Below are positions 17,440 to 25,516 of a stretch of DNA of 64,000 bases, one piece after another; within the stretch, counting starts at the first letter, position 1, and each line of letters begins with the position of its first letter. The position numbers were made by a program, and so were the translations under genes. Under the pieces are notes generated by a model. The model did no database searches, was not told the origin of the DNA, and saw only the letters and a list, made by a program, of their open reading frames with translations. The DNA is from SHVO01 sp050250575 (GTDB taxonomy: Bacteria; Pseudomonadota; Alphaproteobacteria; Rhodospirillales; Rhodospirillaceae), in assembly GCA_050250575.1 (NCBI GenBank), contig JBFWOJ010000005.1, positions 145,281 through 209,280 of the forward strand, written 5' to 3'.

Positions 17440-19029
17440 CTATTCGAGCCGCTGGTCTTTTGTCTCCGGTAGGAAAAACGCGCCACAAACCAGTGTTATG
17501 CCGGCGATGACGATGGGGTACCAAAGGCCGTAGTAGATATCGCCGCTGGCGGCCACAAGCGCGAAGCTCACCGATGGCAGGAAACCCCCGAACCAACCGT
17601 TGCCGATGTGATAGGGCAGCGACATCGAGGTATAGCGGATGCGGGGCGGGAACAATTCGACCAGCAAGGCGGCGATCGGTCCATAGACCATGGTCGCATA
17701 TATCATGAGAAGTGTCAGAAGCAGGAGAACCGGGATGACGCGCAGTTCGTCCGGATCGGCCGCCGCTGGATAACCCGCGGCGCGGGTCGCGGCGGTCAGC
17801 GCTTGCGCACTGAAGCCCGTAAGCTCCGTTTGTCCGATGCGCACGGTGGTGGTCGCGCCTTCGGCGGCGTTTTCCGTGCGGAAGGAAACCGAATCTCGCG
17901 ACAGCGCGCTGCGCACCCGGTCACAGTCGCTTTCGAAAGTCGCGGTTCCAACGGGATTAAACTGGAACGAACAGGTGCGGGGATCGGCGCTGACGACCAC
18001 CTCGACACTTTCGCGCGCCGCAGCCAACGCCGGATTGGCATAACGGGTGAGCCCCTCGAAAATCGGGAAATATGTGAACACGGCGAGGGCAAGCCCGGCG
18101 AACAGGATTTTCTTGCGACCGATCTTGTCGGAAAGCGCGCCGAAAACGATGAAGAACGGCGTGCCGAGGACAAGCGCAGCGGCGATGAGCATATTTGCCA
18201 CGGTCGCGTCGACCTTGAGCGTCTGGGTAAGGAAGAACAGCGCGTAGAACTGACCGGCGTACCAAACCACCGCCTGCCCGGCGACGGCACCAAAAAGCGC
18301 GATCAGCACAAGCCGCGCGTTGCTCCAATTGCCGAAAGACTCACGGATCGGCGCTTTCGACTGCCGGCCTTCGTTTTTCATGCGTTGGAACACCGGCGAT
18401 TCCTCGAGCGAAAGCCGTATCCATACCGATACCCCGAGCAGGATGGCCGAGAGCAGGAACGGGATGCGCCAGCCCCAGGTATCGAATTCGGGGCCCGTGG
18501 CCTGGCGAACGATCAGGATCACCACCAGCGAAAGAAACAGGCCTATTGTCGCGGTGGTCTGGATCCAACTTGTGTGCAGGCCGCGCTTTTCCGGCGGAGC
18601 GTGCTCGGCGACATAGACCGCCGCGCCGCCATACTCACCGCCCAGCGCAAGGCCTTGAAGCAGACGCAGCGTGATGAGAATGACGGGCGCCGCCACCCCG
18701 ATCGCGGCGTACGACGGCAGCAGGCCGACCGCGAAGGTCGAGCCGCCCATGATCACGATCGTGATGAGGAAAGTGTATTTGCGACCGACGAGATCGCCGA
18801 TGCGCCCGAACACCAAAGCCCCGAAAGGCCGGACAGCAAAGCCGGCCGCGAAGGCGAGCAGCGCAAAGATGAAGGCCGTTGTTTCGTTTACGCCGGAGAA
18901 GAACTGGCGGGAGATCACCGCCGCGAGCGAGCCGTAGAGAAAGAAATCGTACCATTCAAAGACCGTGCCGAGCGACGAGGCGAACACAACCTTCGCCGTG
19001 TCCCGCTTTTGCGGTGCGTTCCCGTTCAT
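17440..19029 (-). CDS. MFS transporter, metabolite:H+ symporter (MHS) family
   Basis: 529 residues. The N-terminus has the MHS signature FEWYDFFLYG, then GRIGDLVGRKYTF (loop 2-3) and RLLQGLALGGEYGGAA, all typical of proline/betaine and dicarboxylate:H+ symporters. Twelve membrane helices are expected. Between TM8 and TM9-10 there is an insertion of roughly 100 polar residues with two cysteines (ADPRTCSF, ESDCDR), probably periplasmic; a subset of this family carries such an insert. Substrate cannot be told from sequence. The gene stands alone, convergent to its left neighbour. Confidence 0.88.
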   Translation of the reverse strand: MNGNAPQKRDTAKVVFASSLGTVFEWYDFFLYGSLAAVISRQFFSGVNETTAFIFALLAFAAGFAVRPFGALVFGRIGDLVGRKYTFLITIVIMGGSTFAVGLLPSYAAIGVAAPVILITLRLLQGLALGGEYGGAAVYVAEHAPPEKRGLHTSWIQTTATIGLFLSLVVILIVRQATGPEFDTWGWRIPFLLSAILLGVSVWIRLSLEESPVFQRMKNEGRQSKAPIRESFGNWSNARLVLIALFGAVAGQAVVWYAGQFYALFFLTQTLKVDATVANMLIAAALVLGTPFFIVFGALSDKIGRKKILFAGLALAVFTYFPIFEGLTRYANPALAAARESVEVVVSADPRTCSFQFNPVGTATFESDCDRVRSALSRDSVSFRTENAAEGATTTVRIGQTELTGFSAQALTAATRAAGYPAAADPDELRVIPVLLLLTLLMIYATMVYGPIAALLVELFPPRIRYTSMSLPYHIGNGWFGGFLPSVSFALVAASGDIYYGLWYPIVIAGITLVCGAFFLPETKDQRLE

Positions 19030-19147
19030 CGTACCTTCCCCAATTCCCGCGCATATCTGACCACGCCGAAGCTGACACTCTCAAGGCTTAACCCATAGGC
19101 AGTCAGCGGGATGTCGCCCATGTGATGATGGAGAACTCCTGAGGAGA

Positions 19148-19330
19148 GCCTGCGTCGCGGTGATCAGCTCGGTCGGCAACGCGAGTGGTTATATCGGACC
19201 GTTCCTGCCGGGCGCACTGCAGAAGAAGACGGGAGACTATGTCGGAGGCTACGTTTGCCTTGCGGTATCGCTGCTCGCCGCGGCGGCGGCAGTTATGACG
19301 GTGAGGCCGCCAGGCCGGCCGCCTGCGTGA
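19148..19330 (+). pseudogene. C-terminal remnant of an MFS transporter
   Basis: A plus-strand frame reads ACVAVISSVGNASGYIGPFL, then PGALQKKTGDYVGGY and a final hydrophobic helix, ending at TGA 19330. This is the usual last third of an anion:cation symporter type MFS protein (helices 11-12). No start or upstream part remains; the preceding 120 bases have no such coding sequence. It overlaps by 38 bases the 3' end of the minus-strand gene ending at 19293. A remnant left by deletion. Confidence 0.65.
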
Positions 19331-20483
19331 CGAGCTTCAGTTTGCCGTAAGCGGTCTCGAACTCCGCGCTCGGAACGGCGGCGCGCAGATCACGCAGCTT
19401 TTCAAGCGCCTTGACCAGCACCGGCAGCGGCGGTCCGCTGGCGGTGATCTGCGCAAGATGCTTTTGCTCCAGTTCTCGTGTTTTCTTCACGATAAAAGTA
19501 TCGACCAGCTTGTCATGGTGTTGCACGGCCGCCTTGCCATGGGCGGCGCAGACATCGACGAACAACGCCGCGTGCGCCTTGAACCATTCTCTCTTTCCCG
19601 ATCCGGGAATGGCATCCACGAAGTCGTCGAGCAGCGGCCGGAAAGTCAGGCAGGCGCGCAGCCGGGCCTGATCCTCGGGCGTGAGGTAGAGCATCTTGTC
19701 GACCAGGAGCTGCGAATAATAAGGATCGTTGCCCCGGCAGACGCCGAGCAAGAGATCGATCTCGTTGATCGCCGAGAAATCGCCGGCGTTCGCACCGCGG
19801 TATTCCGTACGGCCGACGCGGTAAGGCTTGAAGTAAGGCCGCACGCTGTAGAAAAAACGGTCGGGATCGAGCTTCGCGAACAGGAGCTCGTTGTACGTCA
19901 ACACGTCCTCGAGCGCCGCACGCGCGTCTCGCAGAAGAAGTGCCGTCGCGGGGTTCGAGATCCCCAGCGCAGGAATGCGCGCAAGCGCATCGCCCGCGCG
20001 CTGATAGCAGAGAATTGAGAAAGTGTTGTAATCGTTGAAGACCTTCTCATCCTTGAGCGTCGTAAAGCTTTTCGGCACGCCGTCGAGCGCCCGATTGTGA
20101 TGATTCAAATGCACATTCGCGAAGCGAGGCACGACTCCAAGCGACGCCGCGATATGCATGCCGAGGGCAGACGCCTCATCAAACGGCGACTTCTGTTCGC
20201 GCGCGGGATTGGTCAGTTCATGGCGCCGCAGGGCGGCGAACAAGAGGCCAAGATTGCCCAGAGTGCCGAACGTGCGCTCAAACCCTTCGTTCGTATTGCC
20301 TTCGGCAACTAGCGGCCGAACCAGGGAGAGCCCCTCTTCGGCAAGGGACTTCTTGATCGGCTCGCCGATGCCTTCGACATTCGCGCGGTCCTCCTGCGCG
20401 AAGTACAGCTCTTCGAGCGCGGTATTCATTTGACGGAACGAGGAACGAATCCACGCGTCGAAATTTTCGGCCGCGACGCTCAC
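19293..20483 (-). CDS. PrnB/DUF1864-family protein (indoleamine dioxygenase-like superfamily)
   Basis: 396 residues, GTG start at 20483 overlapping the aminotransferase stop (GTGA). The N-terminus (FDAWIRSSFRQMNTALEELY) and the helical body with HLNHHNRALDGVPKSF resemble the DUF1864/PrnB family. PrnB, monodechloroaminopyrrolnitrin synthase, belongs to the haem-dependent indoleamine/tryptophan dioxygenase superfamily. Histidines at the HLNHHNR stretch (about residues 124-130) and in VQHHDKL are possible haem ligands, but I cannot assign one. The coupled aminotransferase suggests an amino-acid-derived substrate. The rest of a pyrrolnitrin pathway (PrnA, C, D) is absent. Confidence 0.65.
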   Translation of the reverse strand: MSVAAENFDAWIRSSFRQMNTALEELYFAQEDRANVEGIGEPIKKSLAEEGLSLVRPLVAEGNTNEGFERTFGTLGNLGLLFAALRRHELTNPAREQKSPFDEASALGMHIAASLGVVPRFANVHLNHHNRALDGVPKSFTTLKDEKVFNDYNTFSILCYQRAGDALARIPALGISNPATALLLRDARAALEDVLTYNELLFAKLDPDRFFYSVRPYFKPYRVGRTEYRGANAGDFSAINEIDLLLGVCRGNDPYYSQLLVDKMLYLTPEDQARLRACLTFRPLLDDFVDAIPGSGKREWFKAHAALFVDVCAAHGKAAVQHHDKLVDTFIVKKTRELEQKHLAQITASGPPLPVLVKALEKLRDLRAAVPSAEFETAYGKLKLVTQAAGLAASPS

Positions 20484-21652
20484 GAGAGGCTGCCTGCGAA
20501 GTAGCGCGCCATGCGGTTCATGGCTTCCTCGATGCGTTCGTAAGGCTCCGTACCGAAACAGACCCGCAGGTGTCCCTCGCCAGCAGAGCCGTAGAACGTG
20601 CCCGCTTCAGTCACAACCTGGCACTTTTCTAGGATTTCGTCGGCCACTTTCTGACTCGGTTTGCCGGTGGCCGAGATGTCTGGAAAAGCGTAGATCGAGC
20701 CCTGCGGTGCGTCGCACGTCACCCCGGACATCTGGTTCATGCGGGAAACGACGAGATCGCGGCGTTTCCTGTCGGAGGCCAGCATCTCGGCAATGGCGCC
20801 TTGCGGACCTTCGAGCGCCGCACGGGCGCCCTCCTGGATAAAGGTGTTCACATGCGAGACATCATTGGCCGTGATCTTCAAGATGGCGGGCACGAAACGC
20901 TCGTGACAGGCCACGTAGCCGATTCGCCAGCCGTCCATGGCGTAGGCCTTGGTGAAGGCGAACATGCTGAAGGTGCGCTCGAACATGCCCGGGAGCGAGG
21001 CGATACTCGTGTGCCTATTGCCGTCATAGACAATCTGCTCGTAGACCTCATCCGAGGCGATGAGCAGGTCGTGCTTGATTGCAATGCGGGCGAGAATGCC
21101 CAGCTCGTCCCGGCTGAAGACCCGGCCGGTGGGATTGGAGGGATTCACCAGCGCGATCATTCGCGTCTTCTTGGTGATACGGGACTCCAGGGCCTCCGCG
21201 TCGATCGTAAAGCCCTTTGCCTTGTTCAACGGAGCGAGGACGACTTTGCCGCCCGCCATTTCGATCTTATTGATGTGCTGCGGATAGTAGGGCTCGAGCA
21301 GGATGACCTCGTCGCCGGCATCGAGCGCCGCCATGAAAACGGCATAGGACGCGTGCGTGAGGCCGTTGGTAACGATGACTTCGCTTTCCTTTACGCGCAG
21401 GTCGTTGTGCGTCTTTAGGCGCTCGACGATCGCACGGCGCAGTTCGATCGTTCCGGCGAATGCGCTGTAGTGCACCTTCCCTGCCCGCAAGGCGGCGATC
21501 GCCGCCTCTTTGATGTGCACAGGCGTATCAAACCCCGGCAGTCCGACCTCAAGGTGAATGAGATCGGCATTGGGGTAATTCTTCAGCGCTTTCTCGTACA
21601 TGCCGAAACTTTTCGGCGAGCTCGTCGAGATCCGGTCTGCGGGCCACTTCAC
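20480..21652 (-). CDS. PLP-dependent aminotransferase, class I/II
   Basis: 390 residues, GTG start at 21652 behind TTAGGAATT. Fold-type I aminotransferase with NPSNPTG (about 170-176), the PLP-binding aspartate in SDEVYEQ (Asp201) and the Schiff-base lysine in FAFTKAYAMDGWRIGY (Lys235), then a C-terminal RVCFGTEPYE with the arginine that holds the substrate carboxylate. Closest in style to aspartate/aromatic-type enzymes. Its stop overlaps the start of the PrnB-like gene, so both probably act on one substrate. The upstream CPNG gene ends only 23 bases away but belongs to another module. Confidence 0.88.
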   Translation of the reverse strand: MKWPADRISTSSPKSFGMYEKALKNYPNADLIHLEVGLPGFDTPVHIKEAAIAALRAGKVHYSAFAGTIELRRAIVERLKTHNDLRVKESEVIVTNGLTHASYAVFMAALDAGDEVILLEPYYPQHINKIEMAGGKVVLAPLNKAKGFTIDAEALESRITKKTRMIALVNPSNPTGRVFSRDELGILARIAIKHDLLIASDEVYEQIVYDGNRHTSIASLPGMFERTFSMFAFTKAYAMDGWRIGYVACHERFVPAILKITANDVSHVNTFIQEGARAALEGPQGAIAEMLASDRKRRDLVVSRMNQMSGVTCDAPQGSIYAFPDISATGKPSQKVADEILEKCQVVTEAGTFYGSAGEGHLRVCFGTEPYERIEEAMNRMARYFAGSLS

Positions 21653-21675
21653 GTAAATGAATTCCTAAGTGCGCG

Positions 21676-22764
21676 TCAGCGCGTCGGTCTCTCGCTGGTC
21701 ACGCCGCTCGAAGCCGTTGCGCGCCGGCCCCGATCGACGAACACCTGGGTGAAACGCACATGCAACGCACCGGAGATGGCCGTATTACGCCCGTTGGCGT
21801 CGGGATAGCCATCGGCCAGACGGTTCAAAGCCTTGTACAAGGTGGGCGAAGCTTCCTGACCGTAGCTTTGATGATGTGTCGAGATGCTTTGCTGGCGCTG
21901 CGCATGCCAAGAGGCAATATCGATAAATCCGCCCATGTGGCCTTCCGCGCCGTCTTCGGTCAGACGCAGCTCAAACTTAAGACCGCGGAAGAGAAGCGTC
22001 GAAACATTGGCGAGTGCCTGATACGGCATCAGATAGTCGCCCGGCTCGGTCGTGAGCACGCCGCCCGCGATCTTTCCCTTGAAAGAAAAAATAAAGTCCT
22101 TTCCGAACCGGAGGTCCAGTTTTTGGGACGCGCCCGGCATGAAACCGTTGCCGGTAGCATCGGGCAACATCGGCGATAGTCCGCGGTAAGTCGTCACGGT
22201 GACGTCGTCGTCATTGGTGAGGTCATCGACGCCGGTAATTTCGATGACGATGCGGTTGAAGGCATTGTCGACGCGCCACTTGGTGACCATCAGCGCGGCG
22301 ACGTCGCGGTAGCTGCCGACGCAGCCGATGACGCGAAAGAACTGATTGTCGATTCCCTTTACGCCCTCGGGGCTCGTGAAGTCGTTAGCGTCGACCTTAC
22401 CATCCAAGTCCACGCCACCGACGACGGTCGCGACGGCTTCCTTGAACGGCAATGTCTCTTTTTCAGGTTGCGGAAAGTAGATCTGCGATTCCCGGGCAAG
22501 CTGCGTGCCGATCACGGTGCGTTTCGCGCCGTTCTCAGGGAAAAGAACCTTGAACTGTTCGCGCGGTCCTTCATTCATCCCGTTGGGACATTCGGATTTT
22601 GCGCCGGGAGTCTTGTGCATCGCCCATTCTTCCATCGTCATGACATAGGCGATGGAACGGTCGCGGATGACGCCTTGGCTTTCTTGGGCGAAAGCCGGAG
22701 AGGCCCATGCCATTGCAAGCACAGCGCCCGATGCGATCAGAGAATATTCAACGCTTCTCGTCAT
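21676..22764 (-). CDS. Secreted protein of the CPNG family (copy 1)
   Basis: 362 residues from ATG 22764, chosen because GGGAGAG lies 7 bases upstream; an ATG 18 bases earlier is possible. A signal peptide ends near PAFAQE. No family is recognised, but two paralogues in this window share, in order, CPNG, GPREQFK, LFPE.G, an EF-hand-like DLDGKVDANDF, GVKGIDNQFFR, IGC, YRGL, and HHQSYG near the C-terminus. The DxDGxxDxxD spacing suggests calcium binding. Cysteines in CPNG and IGC are conserved and may pair. It is the last gene of a DUF1592-DUF1552-COG4315-CPNG unit. Function unknown. Confidence 0.75.
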   Translation of the reverse strand: MTRSVEYSLIASGAVLAMAWASPAFAQESQGVIRDRSIAYVMTMEEWAMHKTPGAKSECPNGMNEGPREQFKVLFPENGAKRTVIGTQLARESQIYFPQPEKETLPFKEAVATVVGGVDLDGKVDANDFTSPEGVKGIDNQFFRVIGCVGSYRDVAALMVTKWRVDNAFNRIVIEITGVDDLTNDDDVTVTTYRGLSPMLPDATGNGFMPGASQKLDLRFGKDFIFSFKGKIAGGVLTTEPGDYLMPYQALANVSTLLFRGLKFELRLTEDGAEGHMGGFIDIASWHAQRQQSISTHHQSYGQEASPTLYKALNRLADGYPDANGRNTAISGALHVRFTQVFVDRGRRATASSGVTSERPTR

Positions 22765-22785
22765 AAAGTCTCTCCCGATCACCGC

Positions 22786-24153
22786 TCAACCGGCGTTGCC
22801 TTTGAAGTCGTCCCGCAGCCAGAACGCCTTAAAACCATTGCGCGTGCCGTGGAATTCGCCCCACCCATCGGCGCCGACCTGACCGGGCTTCTGATCCCCG
22901 ACGAAGGTGAACACGGGCCGCCCGCGATAAGCCCAAACATGGAGTGTATCGGTCTGGCCGGGCGCGGCGTGACGCCCGGTCCTAGGATCGATATCGATCG
23001 CCGTCCAGGCGCGGCTTGTGCTCTTCGCGTCCTTGGCCGCCGGTACGTACGGGAACGTCGCGAGGCATCGCGCGGCATCGCCGCCGCCGCAGATCGCGAG
23101 TCGATAGGCCTGCGGCGCGCCCGGATGATCACATGAATGCTGATCGATGGCATCATCGATACAGTTGTAGATGTAGACGGTATGTCCGCGCGCGTCCGCG
23201 AGGACCTGGCCGGAATACGAGTCCTGCACCTTGAATCCTTCGGGCGGTGCCGGCGTGCGCTGCGTATAGACGTTGCTCCAACCCGGCTCGTCGGAGCCCC
23301 CGAGGCTGCGCGCCGAGTCATCGGCGACGCGGGTATAAAGCGGCCTCTTGCGGAAGGCCCACTGCTTCACACCCGGTTCGCGCTCGATCATCGTCCAATC
23401 CCCTTTGGCGATCGCCGCTTCGCCCGCAAGGACCGGCGCCCAGTCGCGCAAGCAGCTTCCAACGCAATTGGACTTCGTCGGCGTATCCTTGTCGTAGGAA
23501 TAGACCGAGAAGCCGCTCGACAGCGCCAGGAGCCGGCCGGTGCGCACCGGGAAAATTCCAAATTGTGCCGGGATGTCGGAAGGTGGACCGGCGACGGCGC
23601 GCGGCGTTCCGCCGTCCCCTCCGCCGCCCCGGCCGACGTACTTCCGGCCGCCCCGCGTATCGCCGGGCAGTTCATCGAGGTTGGACGTGTAGAGCGCGTA
23701 TCCGTCATAAGCCCACTGTTTTGTGCCGTCCTTGCGATCCACGACGGTCCACTTTCCCACCGGTTTCGCATCTGCTTCCGCCAGCACGGGCGGCCATAGC
23801 TCCACGCAGGTCGGACGCGTCTCGAGTTCAGGCAGCTCCAGGCCGGCGGGATACGGGCTCATCAGGCCGGACGTCACGGTGTACCGCGTGCCGTCGCACG
23901 TCGGCCGGCCTTGCTGTTCGCCTGCGTCACCGTTGCGTTGGCCGCCGCGCGGCCAGGTGTAGAGCGTTCTTCCGCGCGCGTCCGCAAACACCGGGCCTTC
24001 CAATTCGGTGCCGATCACCTGGAACCCGGCCGGCATCGGCACGGGCTCGTATGTCTCGCGCTCAATCGCCCGCTGGACTTGGGCGGCCTGCACGGCCAGC
24101 GCTCCGGCGAGGATCGCAAATGCCAGGATGGCTGAACTGCGGAAACGACGCAT
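22786..24153 (-). CDS. Secreted repeat protein (COG4315/PF03640-like), copy 1
   Basis: 455 residues with a signal peptide (about 24 residues). Three tandem units follow the COG4315 pattern of a strand pair VFADARGRTLYTW, a cysteine before WPPV, then DG-KQWAYDGYALYT and PGD: about 45-170, 200-300 and 310-440. The second keeps NCVGSCLRDWAPV; the third is more divergent and has extra cysteines (YNCIDDAIDQHSCDHPG). Proteins of this family are secreted or lipid-anchored and their function is unproven. It lies between DUF1552 and the CPNG gene with short gaps (7 and 21 bases), so it belongs to that unit. Confidence 0.8.
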   Translation of the reverse strand: MRRFRSSAILAFAILAGALAVQAAQVQRAIERETYEPVPMPAGFQVIGTELEGPVFADARGRTLYTWPRGGQRNGDAGEQQGRPTCDGTRYTVTSGLMSPYPAGLELPELETRPTCVELWPPVLAEADAKPVGKWTVVDRKDGTKQWAYDGYALYTSNLDELPGDTRGGRKYVGRGGGGDGGTPRAVAGPPSDIPAQFGIFPVRTGRLLALSSGFSVYSYDKDTPTKSNCVGSCLRDWAPVLAGEAAIAKGDWTMIEREPGVKQWAFRKRPLYTRVADDSARSLGGSDEPGWSNVYTQRTPAPPEGFKVQDSYSGQVLADARGHTVYIYNCIDDAIDQHSCDHPGAPQAYRLAICGGGDAARCLATFPYVPAAKDAKSTSRAWTAIDIDPRTGRHAAPGQTDTLHVWAYRGRPVFTFVGDQKPGQVGADGWGEFHGTRNGFKAFWLRDDFKGNAG

Positions 24154-24160
24154 ATCGCAC

Positions 24161-25498
24161 CTAGACCAGGATTTCGCCGAACTCTTTGGACGTATTGTTG
24201 CTGCGCGTGCCCCACGACGGAATGTCCAGCCCCATGACGCGCTGAACCGTGTAGCCTAGGCGGGCGACAGAAGCGCCGTCCGCGGCCACATGAAGCCCGG
24301 TCTTCACTTTTCCACCCGCGCGGCCGGCGGTGAAGGCCGGCATCCCGTCGAGCGAGTGGACACGCGCAAACCCGTGGTCGGTCACGGCGTAGATCAGGAC
24401 GTTGTCGATCAGCCGTCCGTCCCCTTCCTTCATGTCGCCGAACGCTTTGACGAAGTAGGCCCAGGATTCCATGGCGCGGCGCGTGAACCACGAGCAGTTG
24501 ACCTGATAGCCGAGCTTGTCGTCGATCGGCTCTTCATGCGTCGTCGTATGGTGCGGTTTCTCATAGCCCGCCTTGATGGTGTTTGCGGAGGCGGCCGAAT
24601 AGTTCATGTTGAAGACGCGCGTCTGGTCGCAGGCAACAGCCATGACCATGAGATTGGTCATCAGTTCGTGCCGCGCCTTGTAGAGTTCGGCGTCCCCGCC
24701 CGGCGCGGGCTCGCGCGTCAGCGCCTTGGGCGCCACACAAGCGGCCCGCGGTTCCGGTTTGGTGAGTTGCTGCTCGAACTGACGCTCGATATGCCGCAGG
24801 CCTGTAAGGTACTGGTCAAGACGGACCTTGTCTTCCGCGCCGACGTCGCGCTCGAGGGCCTTGACGTCATCGAGCATGCCGGACAGCACACTCTTGCGGA
24901 CCATGGTTTGCGGATTGGGCTTGAAGTCCGGCGCATTGGGATCCTGGAAGTCGGGGCCGAAGAGACGCGTGTAGAAATTCATCGGGGAGAATTCCGATGT
25001 CGACGGCGCATTGAGCCCTTCGTAGGACACCGTCGAGCGCGGGTCCCCTGTCGCGGTGGCGTTCAACGTCTTGAACCGTGTCGTGCGGCCGATCTGGTTG
25101 GCGACCGACATGTCGATGGTTTCGCCCGGCGTGTTTTGCCCGTTCTTCGGCGCAATCCCGGTCATGTTGATGACCCAGCCGGTGAAATGGCAGCGATTGG
25201 CCTCGGTATCACGGAAGGCGGTCATGTTGGTGAAAAGGTTGATATCCTTCTTCACCGGCGCGAGCATCGCGATCTCTTCCGGGAGGTCGAAGTCGGCGCC
25301 GGTCTTCTTCGGCACGAAGATGTCCCGGGCCATACCGAGGCCCCAGAACCACGTGCCAAACCGCACCGGCATCGCGCCGCCATCGGCCATCGCCGACCCG
25401 TTGCCGTTCAAAAAGCAATTCAGCAGCGGAAGGCCGAGCGTGACGGCGCCGCCGTCCAGAACACCGCGCAGAACGCGTCTCCGATTGAACTCAACCAT
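24161..25498 (-). CDS. DUF1552 secreted protein (copy 2, complete)
   Basis: 445 residues from ATG 25498 behind GGAGAAG. The N-terminus has a twin-arginine pattern (NRRRVLRGVL) followed by a hydrophobic stretch ending near AMADG, so Tat export is probable; Tat substrates are often folded with cofactors. The body matches DUF1552: FGTWFWGLGM, FTGWVINMTGIAP, RLFGPDFQDPN, and a C-terminal IYAVTDHGFARVHSLDGMP with aspartate-histidine residues reminiscent of the related DUF1501/sulfatase-like families. It follows DUF1592 by 18 bases. Role unknown; a periplasmic partner of the cytochrome-like protein is inferred. Confidence 0.9.
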   Translation of the reverse strand: MVEFNRRRVLRGVLDGGAVTLGLPLLNCFLNGNGSAMADGGAMPVRFGTWFWGLGMARDIFVPKKTGADFDLPEEIAMLAPVKKDINLFTNMTAFRDTEANRCHFTGWVINMTGIAPKNGQNTPGETIDMSVANQIGRTTRFKTLNATATGDPRSTVSYEGLNAPSTSEFSPMNFYTRLFGPDFQDPNAPDFKPNPQTMVRKSVLSGMLDDVKALERDVGAEDKVRLDQYLTGLRHIERQFEQQLTKPEPRAACVAPKALTREPAPGGDAELYKARHELMTNLMVMAVACDQTRVFNMNYSAASANTIKAGYEKPHHTTTHEEPIDDKLGYQVNCSWFTRRAMESWAYFVKAFGDMKEGDGRLIDNVLIYAVTDHGFARVHSLDGMPAFTAGRAGGKVKTGLHVAADGASVARLGYTVQRVMGLDIPSWGTRSNNTSKEFGEILV

Positions 25499-25516
25499 GA
25501 GAGCTTCTCCTCATCA

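Noticed and set aside
19293..21652. Pyrrolnitrin biosynthesis cluster
   Set aside because: Only a PrnB-like gene is present; no halogenases PrnA/PrnC or oxygenase PrnD.
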